A stretch of 64,000 nt of DNA from contig OZ220699.1 of NCBI GenBank assembly GCA_965116565.1, positions 1,364,001-1,428,000 of the forward strand, in the 5' to 3' direction. The translations under genes were made by a program, and so were the position numbers. The stretch's first letter is position 1. Every line of letters begins with the position of its first letter. Origin of the DNA: Bin87 sp965116565 (lineage in GTDB: Bacteria > Chloroflexota > Dehalococcoidia > Lucifugimonadales > UBA3495). Below, one piece after another: positions 34,646 to 43,664 of this stretch. A model generated the notes under the pieces. That model was not told where the DNA came from and did not search any database. It worked only from the letters and a program-made list of their open reading frames with translations.

Positions 34646-36025
34646 ATGTTGATCGACACGATAACGGCCAGGCATGCGCTGAACGAGTTCGTGACTGCCG
34701 ACGGTGCCGTAAAACCCGTATATCGGAACCTGATGAACAACATGGAAGGCTTGGGCGTGGAGGAATTGCAGCGTCGATGGGGCGCCGCCAACGGTCGCGC
34801 TTCGCTGGACGCATTCACGTTCATGCTCGACCCCAGGGAGTTCCGCACCGTGCCAACGGACTGGGTTCCTCGCCTGATTCCCGAAGCTGACTGGGATGTC
34901 ATTTCGAGAGGCGTCGCACAGCGATTGAAGGCGATTAACGGCTTCCTGCTGGACCTGTATTGCGGGGAGCAGGAGGTGGTCCCGCCGGACGTCATGTACT
35001 CCTGCCAATACTACAATCCGGAACTGCAAGACTATCGGCCGGCGCGCGACGTTTTCGTGCACATCTATGGGATAGACCTGGTGCACATGGGCGAGGGCAG
35101 GTACGTGATCCTGGAGGACAACCTGCGCATCCCTTCGGGCATCACCTACCAGATGAAATGCACCGAGATCGGGATGGGCGTGCTGCCCGAAATGACCGAG
35201 GGGTACGACATCCTGCCCTACGACATCAGGCCGACGTACCACGAGATGTTTGCGTCGTTGTGCGACCGGCCGGATCCCGTATGCGTCTTGCTCACGGACA
35301 GCAAATTCGGCGCGGCATTTTTCGAGCACCGTTACCTGTCCGAACTGCTGGGCATTCCGTTGGCGGAGGGCTCGGATCTTTATATCGGCGACAATGGACG
35401 GGTGTGGGCCAGGGCAATGGACGGAGACTTTGAGGTCGACCTGGTGTACCGCCGTGTGGAGGACCTGGACCTGTTCGTGCCGGGATTGACGGAAGCATAT
35501 CTGAACCATAAAGTTGTGCTGGTAAACGCCATGGGCACCGGTGCCTGCGACGACAAGCTGGTGTTCCTGTGGGTGCCGGAAATGATCGAGCGCTACCTGG
35601 GTGAGAAGGCCATACTCGACCAGGCGGTGAGCTACGACCTGCGATCTTCGGCGAACCGGGAGTACGTACTACAGAATCTGGACAGCCTGGTGCTCAAAAC
35701 GCGGCAGGGTTACGGCGGGCTTGGGGTATTCATCCTGCCCGACCTGGACAAGGGCTACCGCAGCCGCCTGGCCCAGCAGGTGATCGAGCAGCCCCAGGTG
35801 TTCATCGCCCAGGAGACGCTGGACTTCTCCCAGCATCTTGTTTTTGATGAGTCGAGTGGCGAGTTTGAGGAGCGCTACGTTGACCTGCGCGTGTTCGCGG
35901 TGCAGAACGGATACGGCGAAGTTACCGTCTTTCCCGGCGGACTGACCCGCGTGTCCGAGGCGAACAGCCGGGTCACCAACAACTCATCAGGAGGTTCATG
36001 CAAGCCGAGCTGGGTGGTCCGTTAG
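34646..36025 (+). CDS. Circularly permuted ATP-grasp protein
   Basis: 459 residues of the DUF404/DUF407 circularly permuted ATP-grasp type. YGIDLVHMGEGRYVILEDNLRIPSGITYQ (about residue 135), DSKFGAAFFEHRYLSELLGIPL, LVYRRVEDLDLFVPG and LVLKTRQGYGGLGVFI are family blocks carrying ATP and metal ligands. These proteins are predicted peptide-bond or amide ligases, encoded with alpha-E and transglutaminase-like proteins, as here. The 3' end overlaps the next gene by 28 bp. It is the first gene of a three-gene operon opposite the regulator. The product is unknown. Confidence 0.88.
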   Translation: MLIDTITARHALNEFVTADGAVKPVYRNLMNNMEGLGVEELQRRWGAANGRASLDAFTFMLDPREFRTVPTDWVPRLIPEADWDVISRGVAQRLKAINGFLLDLYCGEQEVVPPDVMYSCQYYNPELQDYRPARDVFVHIYGIDLVHMGEGRYVILEDNLRIPSGITYQMKCTEIGMGVLPEMTEGYDILPYDIRPTYHEMFASLCDRPDPVCVLLTDSKFGAAFFEHRYLSELLGIPLAEGSDLYIGDNGRVWARAMDGDFEVDLVYRRVEDLDLFVPGLTEAYLNHKVVLVNAMGTGACDDKLVFLWVPEMIERYLGEKAILDQAVSYDLRSSANREYVLQNLDSLVLKTRQGYGGLGVFILPDLDKGYRSRLAQQVIEQPQVFIAQETLDFSQHLVFDESSGEFEERYVDLRVFAVQNGYGEVTVFPGGLTRVSEANSRVTNNSSGGSCKPSWVVR

Positions 36026-36903
36026 CCCGAGATATGATTCCCGTGCATTTCGCGTATGTGGCCAGATACGGGTACTCGGATGTTGTGGTGCAGAACGACA
36101 ACTTCCTGAGGCTGTCGCCATACGCCGATTGGTACCAGACACCCGCCGACGGGTGTTGCGATGTCTCAACCTTTCCGGCGGGCCACCGGATAACCTACCC
36201 CGACCGTCTGGGCAACGTGGTAACCCGGGTTCGAGTGACCTTCCCGCACCAGGAACTGATCATCGCGGCAACGGGGCTGGTCTGCCTCAACGAACGCGTC
36301 CCGGTGGTTGACGACGCGCCGTTGGCAACCCTGAGCTACGGGCTGGATGCGCAGGAATTTCTGACGGCGTCGCAACTGGTGGATCCCGAGAACGTGCGTA
36401 TGATTGCCCAGGATGCGACTGGTGATGCAAAGACGCTGCTCGAGGCCGTTGCCAATGTGGTGCATTGGGTTCATGGGAACATCCGTTACGAGCGGGGCAA
36501 CACGTCGGTGAACACGGCCGCGTCCGACGTGTTGGAATCCAGGAGCGGGGTGTGCCAGGACATGACGCACTTGGGGATGGCGATGCTGCGGGCGCATGGG
36601 ATACCGGCGCGGTACGTCAGCGGCCTGCTGACCCGACAGCCCGGGGAGACCCATGCATGGCTGGAATTCCTGCATCCGGCACATGGCTGGCTGCCCGCGG
36701 ATCCTACGCGAGGGATTACGGAATTGAACGGCACCGACTATCTGAAGTTCGCCGTGGGCCGCGACTACTCCGAGGTTCCGCCGGTTTCCGGTTCGTTCGT
36801 TTCCAAGGGTGAGGGTTGGCTGAACTTCACCACGGCGCAGGTCTTCTTTGACCGGCAGACGGTGACGGCGGACGACGCCCTGGCGTTGCTGGACAGTTCG
36901 TGA
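35998..36903 (+). CDS. Transglutaminase-like cysteine protease
   Basis: 301 residues. The N-terminal 120 residues are a beta domain of the Bact_transglu_N type (HITYPDRLGN-like region and SYGLDAQEFLTAS). Catalytic triad: Cys in SRSGVCQDMTH (about 183), His in GETHAWLEF (about 218), Asp in LPADPTRG (about 233). AGGAGG lies 3 bases before ATG 35998, inside the ATP-grasp gene. In related clusters this enzyme probably trims or transfers the ligase product. The substrate is unknown. Confidence 0.88.
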   Translation: MQAELGGPLARDMIPVHFAYVARYGYSDVVVQNDNFLRLSPYADWYQTPADGCCDVSTFPAGHRITYPDRLGNVVTRVRVTFPHQELIIAATGLVCLNERVPVVDDAPLATLSYGLDAQEFLTASQLVDPENVRMIAQDATGDAKTLLEAVANVVHWVHGNIRYERGNTSVNTAASDVLESRSGVCQDMTHLGMAMLRAHGIPARYVSGLLTRQPGETHAWLEFLHPAHGWLPADPTRGITELNGTDYLKFAVGRDYSEVPPVSGSFVSKGEGWLNFTTAQVFFDRQTVTADDALALLDSS

Positions 36904-36943
36904 CCCAGCAAGGGCAGATTCCGATCCTGCCCTCTTTCAGTAG

Positions 36944-37498
36944 ATGACGCTGCCAAAGGAGTACGGTTGGATTATGGTGGAACCAAGGTCGATATCAGTG
37001 AGCCCGGACCGGTGGTTGACTGACTCCAGGGTGTACAACCTGATCTGGATGGGACGCTGGCTGGAACGCGCCGACAACATCGCGCGAGTGGTCAACACGT
37101 TTGCCAGGATGGCTGTGGAAAGCGGGGCCGACATGCTGACCCTGCAGAGGTCGCTGGTGAATGCCGCAGCCATCCGCGGGATCCAGATTGACGATGAAGA
37201 GCAGTCGCTGCAAATGCTCTTGAGGGGCCACGGTGCATCGTCCATCTACCACAGCCTGCACACAGCGCGCAGCAACGCCACCCACGTGGGCACGGTTGAG
37301 CTGATACGGGCCATCACGGAAACGGTGTTGATCCTCGAACGGGAGGGCGCGATGCCAGAGTCGCCACTGGATGCCCTGCTGCTGACGAACGAAATCCTTG
37401 GGCGCCTGGAAAACGTTTACAAGATCATCGACGACAGCTGGTTCCACCAAGAGGCCCTGTCCGAGGAAGAGGTATACCGGAGGTTCGTGCAGCAGTAG
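36944..37498 (+). CDS. Short alpha-E domain protein
   Basis: 184 residues (ATG 36974 is an alternative start). TDSRVYNLIWMGRWLERADNIARVVNTF is the N-terminal alpha-E hallmark; the rest is helical with NEILGRLENVYKIIDDSWFHQEAL at the end. The usual family length is about 300, so this is a shortened form. Alpha-E proteins always occur with permuted ATP-grasp and transglutaminase genes and are predicted parts of the same peptide-modifying pathway. Last gene of the operon, 40 bp after the transglutaminase. Confidence 0.78.
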   Translation: MTLPKEYGWIMVEPRSISVSPDRWLTDSRVYNLIWMGRWLERADNIARVVNTFARMAVESGADMLTLQRSLVNAAAIRGIQIDDEEQSLQMLLRGHGASSIYHSLHTARSNATHVGTVELIRAITETVLILEREGAMPESPLDALLLTNEILGRLENVYKIIDDSWFHQEALSEEEVYRRFVQQ

Positions 37499-37511
37499 GC
37501 GACGGCCGACG

Positions 37512-38204
37512 TCAGTTAGTTTCCGCCGGTTCGGGCCGGCGTCGAGCCTGGAGGGCAGTGCGCACGTTCCACCAGATGATCAGCGGAGTGATGACGATGG
37601 TGGGCAGCAGCCACGGTACCCACACCGGGTTCATGCTCACATTGACGACCATCACCGCGGTTATGGTGGAGATGGTGCCAGCCATCATGTTGGTCAGGTG
37701 GCGCTGGATGCGCAGGTGAGGGGCGGGTCGTCGTTTTCCGGGACGGCCCTGGTTGAAATACAGGCTGTCGGCCACGCTCAGTGCGACGGCGATGAACCCG
37801 AAGGCGACCATCGTTGCCCAATTCCCCGCGCCCGACAGCGCGAGCACGACGGCGTAGCCCCACATGCCGAGGCCGGTCAGTCCCATGATGGCCGCGGCAA
37901 TCCAGTCCACGCGTTGGGGGCGACGGCTGCGGTTGCGAGCAAAGCGCCAACCGGCGAACACCAGGTAGAAACTGAACACGGCGACCAGCAGCAGGAAAAT
38001 GGATGCACCCAGGATCGCCAAAGGAATGGCAGTGACGAAGATCAGCGTCATGCCGATGGCGTACGCTCGCCCGGCCCGCATGTGAATCACGCCGCCTTTG
38101 GCGGTTACCAGGGCGACGAAAGCGGTGAGCAGCGCAACGGAGCCGGCGGCGATGTGGATTACGAGCAGGATGAGGCCGATCATTGCTCCGCCGACGCTGT
38201 CCAT
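37512..38204 (-). CDS. Membrane protein, DUF2306-like
   Basis: 230 residues with about seven hydrophobic helices. LLVIHIAAGSVALLTAFVALVTAKGGVIHMRAGRAYAIGM contains the His-x-n-Gly...KGG..H...GR.Y pattern of DUF2306 proteins (heme-containing membrane families share it). LRIQRHLTNMMAGTI near the C-terminus also fits. The start overlaps the adenosine deaminase end by 25 bp, so they are probably translated together. Function unknown. Confidence 0.65.
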   Translation of the reverse strand: MDSVGGAMIGLILLVIHIAAGSVALLTAFVALVTAKGGVIHMRAGRAYAIGMTLIFVTAIPLAILGASIFLLLVAVFSFYLVFAGWRFARNRSRRPQRVDWIAAAIMGLTGLGMWGYAVVLALSGAGNWATMVAFGFIAVALSVADSLYFNQGRPGKRRPAPHLRIQRHLTNMMAGTISTITAVMVVNVSMNPVWVPWLLPTIVITPLIIWWNVRTALQARRRPEPAETN

Positions 38205-39271
38205 GCGGTTCCCACGATGCGAGACATCTCCGGAGCTCCGCTATCCTGCGGGCATCCGTGTGTCATGGCAACCAGGTAGGTGTCCAGTTCGGCCAGCAAC
38301 GCTTCGCGCCGCTCGGGTTCCAAGAAAGCGGCGTGGAACGAGTTGCGCGCGATTTCACCCAGCGTCGCGTTGTCGATGCCTACGTGATCCTGCATGGCCT
38401 GGTAGTTTTCGTTGATGTAGCCGCCAAAGTACGCCGGATCGTCGGAATTCAGGGTAACGATCAGCCCCGCATCCAGCATGCGACGCAACGGATGCTGCGC
38501 CAGCGACGCTACCACACCCAGGCGAAGGTTGGACAGGGGACAGACGGTGAATGGGATGCCGGATGTCGCCAGTTCTCGGGTCAGGCCCGGGTCGTCCAAC
38601 GCCCGGTTGCCGTGATCGATGCGCTGCACACCCAGGATGCCCACCGCCTCACGAACGTATTCGGCTGGCCCCTCTTCACCGGCGTGGGCGACGCAGGCTA
38701 AACCGTGTGCCCTGGCGGCGGCGAATGCCCGCCGGAACTTGGCCGGCGGGTTGCCTATCTCGCTGGAATCGAGACCGATCGAGTGGATCAAATCACGGAA
38801 TGGCAAAGCGGACTCCAGTGTGGCGAGGGCGTCGGCTTCGTCCAGGTGCCGTAGGAAGCACATGATGAGGCGCGATGTGATCCCGTGCCGCTCCACGGCG
38901 TATTGGAGTCCGGCCTCGATTCCCCGGCACACGGTGGCGAAAGAGACGCCCCGCCCGGTGTGGGCCTGGGGGTCGAAGAATATCTCGGCGTGGCGGACGG
39001 TTTGGTGCGCGACGCGGTTGAAGTAGGCGCAGGTGAGTTCGCAGAAATCATGCTCAGTAAGGAGTGCGGCCACGCCCTGATAGTAGATGTCAAGGAAATC
39101 CTGGAGGTTGGAGAACCGGTACGCCTCCCGGACCTCATCGACGGTGGAAAAAGGGAGGTTGATGCCATTGCGCCGCGCGATGGCCAGCATCAACTCCGGC
39201 TCAAAGGTGCCTTCGATGTGGACATGCAGTTCGGCCTTGGGAAGGCCACGAATGAATGAGGATACCTGCAT
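38180..39271 (-). CDS. add: Adenosine deaminase
   Basis: 363 residues. LPKAELHVHIEGTFEP (residues 10-25) has the HxH zinc ligands, CVAHAGEEGP (about 218) the third His and catalytic Glu, RIDHGNRALDD (about 240) the active-site His, TLNSDDPAYFGG (about 297) the Asp pair. It hydrolyses adenosine or possibly adenine to the 6-oxo purine. The sequence from its start codon outward (39242-39315) is duplicated at 62962-63035, where a dead add fragment borders the intact tRNA-Ala. Confidence 0.9.
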   Translation of the reverse strand: MQVSSFIRGLPKAELHVHIEGTFEPELMLAIARRNGINLPFSTVDEVREAYRFSNLQDFLDIYYQGVAALLTEHDFCELTCAYFNRVAHQTVRHAEIFFDPQAHTGRGVSFATVCRGIEAGLQYAVERHGITSRLIMCFLRHLDEADALATLESALPFRDLIHSIGLDSSEIGNPPAKFRRAFAAARAHGLACVAHAGEEGPAEYVREAVGILGVQRIDHGNRALDDPGLTRELATSGIPFTVCPLSNLRLGVVASLAQHPLRRMLDAGLIVTLNSDDPAYFGGYINENYQAMQDHVGIDNATLGEIARNSFHAAFLEPERREALLAELDTYLVAMTHGCPQDSGAPEMSRIVGTAWTASAEQ

Positions 39272-39305
39272 TCGGTGTTGATGCGAGGGGCAGAACGTAG
39301 GCTGT

Positions 39306-39345
39306 TGGTGGAGGTCGTCGGATCAGAATCCACGATGATTTTATA
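39306..39345 (-). pseudogene. Decayed tRNA-Ala 3' end
   Basis: TGGTGGAGG at 39306-39314 equals the CCA end and acceptor 3' strand of tRNA-Ala at 63026-63034, at the same distance (34 bp) from the add start. The next bases (GTCGGATCAGAATCC) still resemble its T arm (AGGGGATTCGAACCC). The remainder is lost. Bases up to 39529 otherwise show only a palindrome, CCAATACCACGATATTGG, near 39351. Confidence 0.5.
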
Positions 39346-39529
39346 CCCAATACCACGATATTGGCAGTGTACTGTGTCGCACGGGTATCATTTTGTGCAC
39401 CAAATGTCTCCGATGTGGAAACCCCGCGAGTGGCTGGGTGGTGAAGCTACTCGACCGGAATCGGCGGCGAAACGTGGCAAGTCCGGCGGAGTGGTGTGGT
39501 AGCGTCCCGTCAAGTATCCGTGGTGGATG

Positions 39530-39845
39530 TCAAGCGTTTTTGATGTGTGCCTGCATGGGGACGACCTACCCAGCCTGCGGTACCCAGGGCGTGCTTCTTC
39601 GCGCCACCGCGTTGAGATGCAGCAGGATCTTGCGCATCACCGCCACCACTGAAACGTTCCCCCGGCTTGCCGCGCTCACGCAGCCGGTCGTAAAACCGGC
39701 GCATCTCGCTGTGGTGGCGGATCACCGCCCAAGCGCACATGTAGAGAGTGCGCCGCACCAGTCCGCGGCCGCCCCGGATGGCCCGATGACCTCGCTTCTT
39801 GCCGCTGTCTCGGGACCAGGGCGCCAGCCCGACCAGCGATGTCAA
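39530..39845 (-). pseudogene. IS110-type transposase C-terminal fragment
   Basis: Minus-strand reading gives LTSLVGLAPWSRDSGKKRGH, RAIRGGRGLVRRTLYMCAWA and IRHHSEMRRFYDRLRERGKP, the conserved C-terminal (transposase_20) segment of IS110 enzymes. A frameshift follows, and the tail is in another frame. The N-terminal RuvC-like half is missing: it abuts the IS256 fragment at about 39850. Confidence 0.7.
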
Positions 39846-40829
39846 AGCCTTGCTGTCCCAGTGGCCCGGTTGGGGAAGATACCCACCACGTCGGTACGCC
39901 GGCGGATCTCCTTGTTCAGGCGCTCCAGGGGATTGTTGGACCAGAGTTTCTGCCAGTGGGACACTGGGAGGGTGGTGAAGGCCAGGATGTCGGGTATGGC
40001 GTCCTCCAGCATCTGGGACGCTTGAGGGAAGTGATCTCGGAGTTGAGCCACCACCCGGTCGGCCTGGGCGTGGACCTCCTCTGGTGAGAGTTGTTGGTAG
40101 ATAGTGCGGACCATAGCGGCCACGCCAGGTTGGGATCGCTTGGGCACCCTACTCAGCAGGTTGGCCATGAAGTGGGTTCGGCAGCGTTGCCAACCGGAGC
40201 CGGCATACACCGTGGCGATGGCCTGCTTCAGCCCCTGATGGGCATCGGAGATGACCAGTTCCACCCCGCTGAGACCGCGAGCGTTCAGCGAGCGCAGGAA
40301 GGCCAGCCAGAACGCGCCGTTTTCGCTGGCGCCCACGTCCATGCCCAACACTTCCCGCTGGCCTTGGGCGTTGACGCCGGTGGCTACCACCACGCTGACG
40401 TTGACGATCCGTCCACCGTCCCTGACCTTCTGGGTCAGCGCGTCCAACCAAACGTACGGATAGGGACCGCCGTCCAACGGCCGGCCCAGGAAATTCTCCA
40501 CCACTTCGTCCAGGTCCCGGCAGATGCGCGACACCTGGCTTTTCGAAATCCCATCACAGCCCAGAGATTTGACCAAGTCATCCACCCGCCGAGTGGACAC
40601 CCCTTCCACGTAGGCCTGCTGGATCACGGCCAGGAGTGCTTTCTCGCTGCGTCTTCTGGGTTCCAGCAGGCTGGGAAAGTAGCTGCCCTCCACCGATCTT
40701 CGCTGACACCTCTGCATCCCCGGTGTCGGGGCGCGGGGCAGGCCATGATGCCCTCCACCAGCACCCGCAGGGCTTTCCGCGGAAAGTCCACATCGCCGTC
40801 CACGTCGCGCTTGCGCAGCAGTTCCAAAA
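39842..40829 (-). pseudogene. IS256 transposase, broken
   Basis: The main frame (39842-40717) contains all three acidic residues: YVWLDALTQKV, ELVISDAHQGLKQAI and NNPLERLNKEIRRRTDVVGI. The C-terminus is cut at the IS110 fragment. The N-terminal part MELLRKRDVDGDVDFPRKAL (to 40829) is separated from it by a palindromic-repeat insertion, a deletion (about 110 bp between AEVSAKIG and GSYFPSLLEP) and frame changes. The IS110 element at 40830-42133 is inserted between this N-terminus and the IS256 left end (42134-42256). A sister N-terminal copy lies at 57.64-57.92 kb. Confidence 0.78.
40717..40744. repeat. Palindromic repeat inside IS256 copy
   Basis: CCCCGGTGTCGGGGCGCGGG followed by GCAGGCC, placed between the GGCATCAT and GATGCAGAGG parts of the transposase. 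The IS256 relic at 57.7 kb has a related insert at the same site, so it entered the IS ancestor. The length (25-26 bp) breaks the frame. Confidence 0.65.
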
Positions 40830-40837
40830 CGATGCTC

Positions 40838-41922
40838 TTATAGATGCCAAGCCGGGTTGCGGGCCAGTCCTGCGGGCATCTGTAGGTGTGAGAAGATCTC
40901 GCGAGCGACGTACCGTTTGAGGCAACGCATGACTTCGGGTTTGCTCATTCCCTCTCCGGTTCGCCGGCGCATGTATTCTTTGGTCCGCGGGTCGCATCGA
41001 TGTCTGACCACGACGATGCGGTGTAGCGCCGCATCGGCCTGGCGGTCGCCCCTCCGGTTGATCCGATGACAATTGGTCCTGCCCAAGGAGGCTGGTATTG
41101 GACAACCCCGCACAGCGCGGCGAAAGCAGCCTCGGAGTGGAGACGCTCCGGGTTGCTGCCAGCGGCAATCGGCAGGGTCGCCGCAGTGTCGGGTCCTACG
41201 CCGACGATATTGATCAGGGTTGGCGAGGCGGTCCCGATCAGTTGCGCCAGTTCGGCTTTCTGGTTGCGGATCTCCTCGCTGAGCTGATGGTGGCGGCAGG
41301 CCAGGGAACGCAGAGCGTACTTCGCCGCCGTCGTTGGATCGCTCAAGCGACGGACGCGGAAGCTCCGGCACCGCGCGGCGAGGGCGCTGGCGGAGAGACC
41401 ATCAAGGGTTTCGCGTAGACTGGCTGGTGCCGTGACGATCAGAGCTTTCATCTGGTTGATGGCCTGCGTGCGGGCCTTGACGGCCGAGTCCTTGGCGCTT
41501 TTGAGCATGCGGATCATCTCGACTTCGCCCTGGCCCGACTTGGGAATAGCATCGGCCACTCCGGCCAGAACCGCCCGGGCCGCCATCTCCGCATCGGTGG
41601 GATCGCTCTTCCCCTTCCGATAGCGGGTTGACCGGTCGGGACGGTTGACCTCGACGACGCAATAGCCAAGACCGGTCAAGAACCGAGCGATGCCAGCGCC
41701 GTATGAACCCGTTCCTTCGATACCAAAGGCGTGAATTGTTCCCAAGTTGCTGGACCATCGCTCGAGCTCGCGATAGCCGGATGTAGTCGCTACCGCGCGC
41801 CGCTCCCCCAGGCGGACACCTTGCCGGTCGATGGCCACTGCCACATGCTGTTCCTGGTGAGTATCGATCCCGATAACCACCCGCATACCAGCCCTGGTTT
41901 CATGATCGGTGAATTCCAGCAT
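40838..41922 (-). pseudogene. IS110 recombinase, frameshifted
   Basis: The N-terminal RuvC-like domain is intact: VVIGIDTHQEQHVAVAID, GIEGTGSYGAGIARFL, NRPDRSTRYRKGKSDPTDAE. The C-terminal part passes NIVGVGPDTAATLPIAAGSN and AAFAALCGV, then the conserved continuation IPASLGRTNCHRINRRGDRQ, ADAALHRIVVVRH and LKRYVAREIF is in another frame. A single frameshift near 41090 separates the conserved Ser/Gly C-terminal block, so this copy is probably inactive unless it is an assembly error. Confidence 0.8.
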
Positions 41923-41959
41923 ACCTGCCTCCCGGAGAGCGGTGCGCCGGCGGGTCGAG

Positions 41960-42118
41960 CGGACAAGACTGCGATGGGGCTTTGAGCCACGCTCCTATTA
42001 GGTCACTGCTCACCGAGGCTGTCGGCGCTGTCTGGGCCACCTCGGATCGGGTCGACAGATCCTTTTGAAGGCATCTCCGCCAATCCATGCTGGGGTCAAA
42101 CCCTGTACGAGATGGCCC
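41960..42118 (-). ncRNA. Bridge RNA of the IS110 element
   Basis: Non-coding left end upstream of the IS110 recombinase. Four guide segments occur in the order known for IS110-group bridge RNAs. On the minus strand: CAGCATGGA (42084-42092) equals the left target in IS256; CAAAAG with its 5' UU (42062-42069) pairs with the right target TTTTGGA using one G-U; AUAGGAGCGU (41989-41998) pairs at all ten positions, two by wobble, with the bottom strand of the element's right end ATAAGAGCAT; CAUCGC (41971-41976) complements the left-end start GCGATG. Hence target loop 42062-42092 and donor loop 41971-41998. RNA limits are approximate. Confidence 0.7.
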
Positions 42119-42133
42119 AGACACATCATCGCA

Positions 42134-42256
42134 GTCCATGCTGTTCCTGGTCATCGCGTTCCTCCCTCATCGGGTTGGTAGTAGTTCCGATAAGGATGAC
42201 GCGGTGGCCGTCGTCTTGCCATCCAGTTCCTCTTACACCACGTTACGGGACTATAC
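42134..42256 (-). other. Left end of the split IS256 element
   Basis: GTCCATGCTGTTCCTGGTCA through TCCGATAAGGATGACGCGGT matches the region upstream of the IS256 relic at 57800-57922. The terminal part CTTACACCACGTTACGGGAC lies against the helicase stop, so the last helicase codons may derive from the IS end. Confidence 0.65.
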
Positions 42257-43664
42257 TGGCCTGCTTGCGACGCGTTGCCCCGCGCAGTTCTCTCGTCCAT
42301 GGTTTGCAGGTGAACTGGCGACCCAAACCCCGCTGAATCTCCCGCCACTTCCGGTCATTGTCGGGCGTTATGAACGTTATCGCCTCGCCGCTGCGGCCCA
42401 TTCGGCCCGTACGTCCCACTCGATGCGTGAACAACTCTTCCGAGTCGGGAAGATCGTAATTGATCACTTGGCCGATGCCCTCCACATCCAGGCCTCGCGC
42501 GGCCACGTTGGTGGCAACCAGAATTGGCGCGACTCCAGAGCGAAAATCCTTCATAACTCGCTCGCGGGCGGCCTGGCTGAGATTGCCCTGGAGGGCCCCC
42601 ACGGGGTAACCCCAAGCCACCAGTTGCCCCGCCAGTCTCTTGACACCATGCTTGGTCTTGCCGAATACCAGCACGGGCGCTCCATCCCGGCGGTCCAGCA
42701 ACGTGCGCAACGCCTCCATCTTGTCCGTCTTCTGTATGCTGTAAACCAAGTGCTCCACGGTGGGCAGACCTGCCAAATCGGCGTCAGTTTCTATCGTTAC
42801 CGGATCATGGAGATGCTTTTTGGCGGTCTGCGCCACCCAGTCCGGCAGAGTGGCTGAAAACAACGCAGTCTGTCGCGGCGTCGGAGTCCGGTCCAAAATG
42901 GCGTCAACGTCGCGGGCGAACCCCTGGTCGAGCATTTCGTCAGCCTCGTCCAGGACCAGAAACCGCACTGATCCCAGGTTCAAGCTGCCCTGCCGGACGT
43001 GATCAAGCGTGCGACCCGGCGTGCCGATTATGATTTGCGCACCCAGTTTCAACGCCTTGTGGTCACGTCCCACCGGCCTCCCACCGTACAGCAGGGTCAC
43101 GTGCAGACCTTGTAGACGAGCCAGATCCTCCATGACGCCGCCGATCTGAATGGCCAGCTCCCGCGTCGGCACCAAGACCAACGCCTGTACCTGCCGGACA
43201 GTAGCGTCGCACTGCTCCACCAGCGGGGCCGCAAATGCCAGCGTCTTGCCTGATCCGGTTCGGGCTTGTCCAATCAGATCCCGGCCCTCCAACAGATGCG
43301 GTATCGACTGTTCCTGTATCGGGGTGGGATCGGATATGTTCATCAACGCAATGGCGGTTTTGGTCGCGCGATTCAGCGTCATACCGGGAAACGCGGTTTC
43401 CCATACTACAGACTTGGATTGACTTTCAGCGGTGGAATTACCGGGCCTCGGGTCATGCGGACGAGAAGCAACGCCATCACGCCGAAGGTGCAAACAGGCC
43501 CGGCAGTAAACTGGTCGGTCTTCAGCAGGTTTGAACGGAACTGTGGTTGCCTCTCGGCAATCCGTGCAAATGGCGTGGTGATGCGGCGGGCGATTGATCT
43601 GTGCGTTGCCGTGTTGTTTGACCTTGCCGGATCGTGCTTGGGAAAGACGCCGTTGAGATGACAT
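42243..43664 (-). CDS. DEAD-box RNA helicase with N-terminal zinc motif
   Basis: 473 residues from MSSQRRLSQARSGKVKQHGN. An N-terminal CxxC pair, ICTDCREATTVPFKP and YCRACL, forms a probable zinc ribbon. Helicase motifs: Q motif PTPIQEQSIP, I ARTGSGKT, Ia PTRELAIQ, II VLDEADEM, III SATLPDW, IV LVFGKTKHG, V VATNVAARGLD, VI HRVGRTGRMGR. It remodels RNA, perhaps in cold adaptation or ribosome assembly. The C-terminus is short and ends within the IS256 terminal sequence, so a native tail may be lost. Confidence 0.88.
   Translation of the reverse strand: MSSQRRLSQARSGKVKQHGNAQINRPPHHHAICTDCREATTVPFKPAEDRPVYCRACLHLRRDGVASRPHDPRPGNSTAESQSKSVVWETAFPGMTLNRATKTAIALMNISDPTPIQEQSIPHLLEGRDLIGQARTGSGKTLAFAAPLVEQCDATVRQVQALVLVPTRELAIQIGGVMEDLARLQGLHVTLLYGGRPVGRDHKALKLGAQIIIGTPGRTLDHVRQGSLNLGSVRFLVLDEADEMLDQGFARDVDAILDRTPTPRQTALFSATLPDWVAQTAKKHLHDPVTIETDADLAGLPTVEHLVYSIQKTDKMEALRTLLDRRDGAPVLVFGKTKHGVKRLAGQLVAWGYPVGALQGNLSQAARERVMKDFRSGVAPILVATNVAARGLDVEGIGQVINYDLPDSEELFTHRVGRTGRMGRSGEAITFITPDNDRKWREIQRGLGRQFTCKPWTRELRGATRRKQASIVP

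Larger units (their letters stand above)
40830..42133 (-). mobile_element. IS110 element nested in an IS256 element
   Basis: About 1.3 kb. Comparison with the uninterrupted IS256 relic at 57.8 kb shows TTCCAAAA joined directly to GGTCCATGCTG there, while here TTCCAAAA (to 40829) and GTCCATGCTG (from 42134) flank this element. It holds a frameshifted transposase and a 210-bp non-coding left end encoding a bridge RNA. Ends are accurate to about 3 bp. As usual for IS110 there are no inverted repeats or target duplication. Confidence 0.8.
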
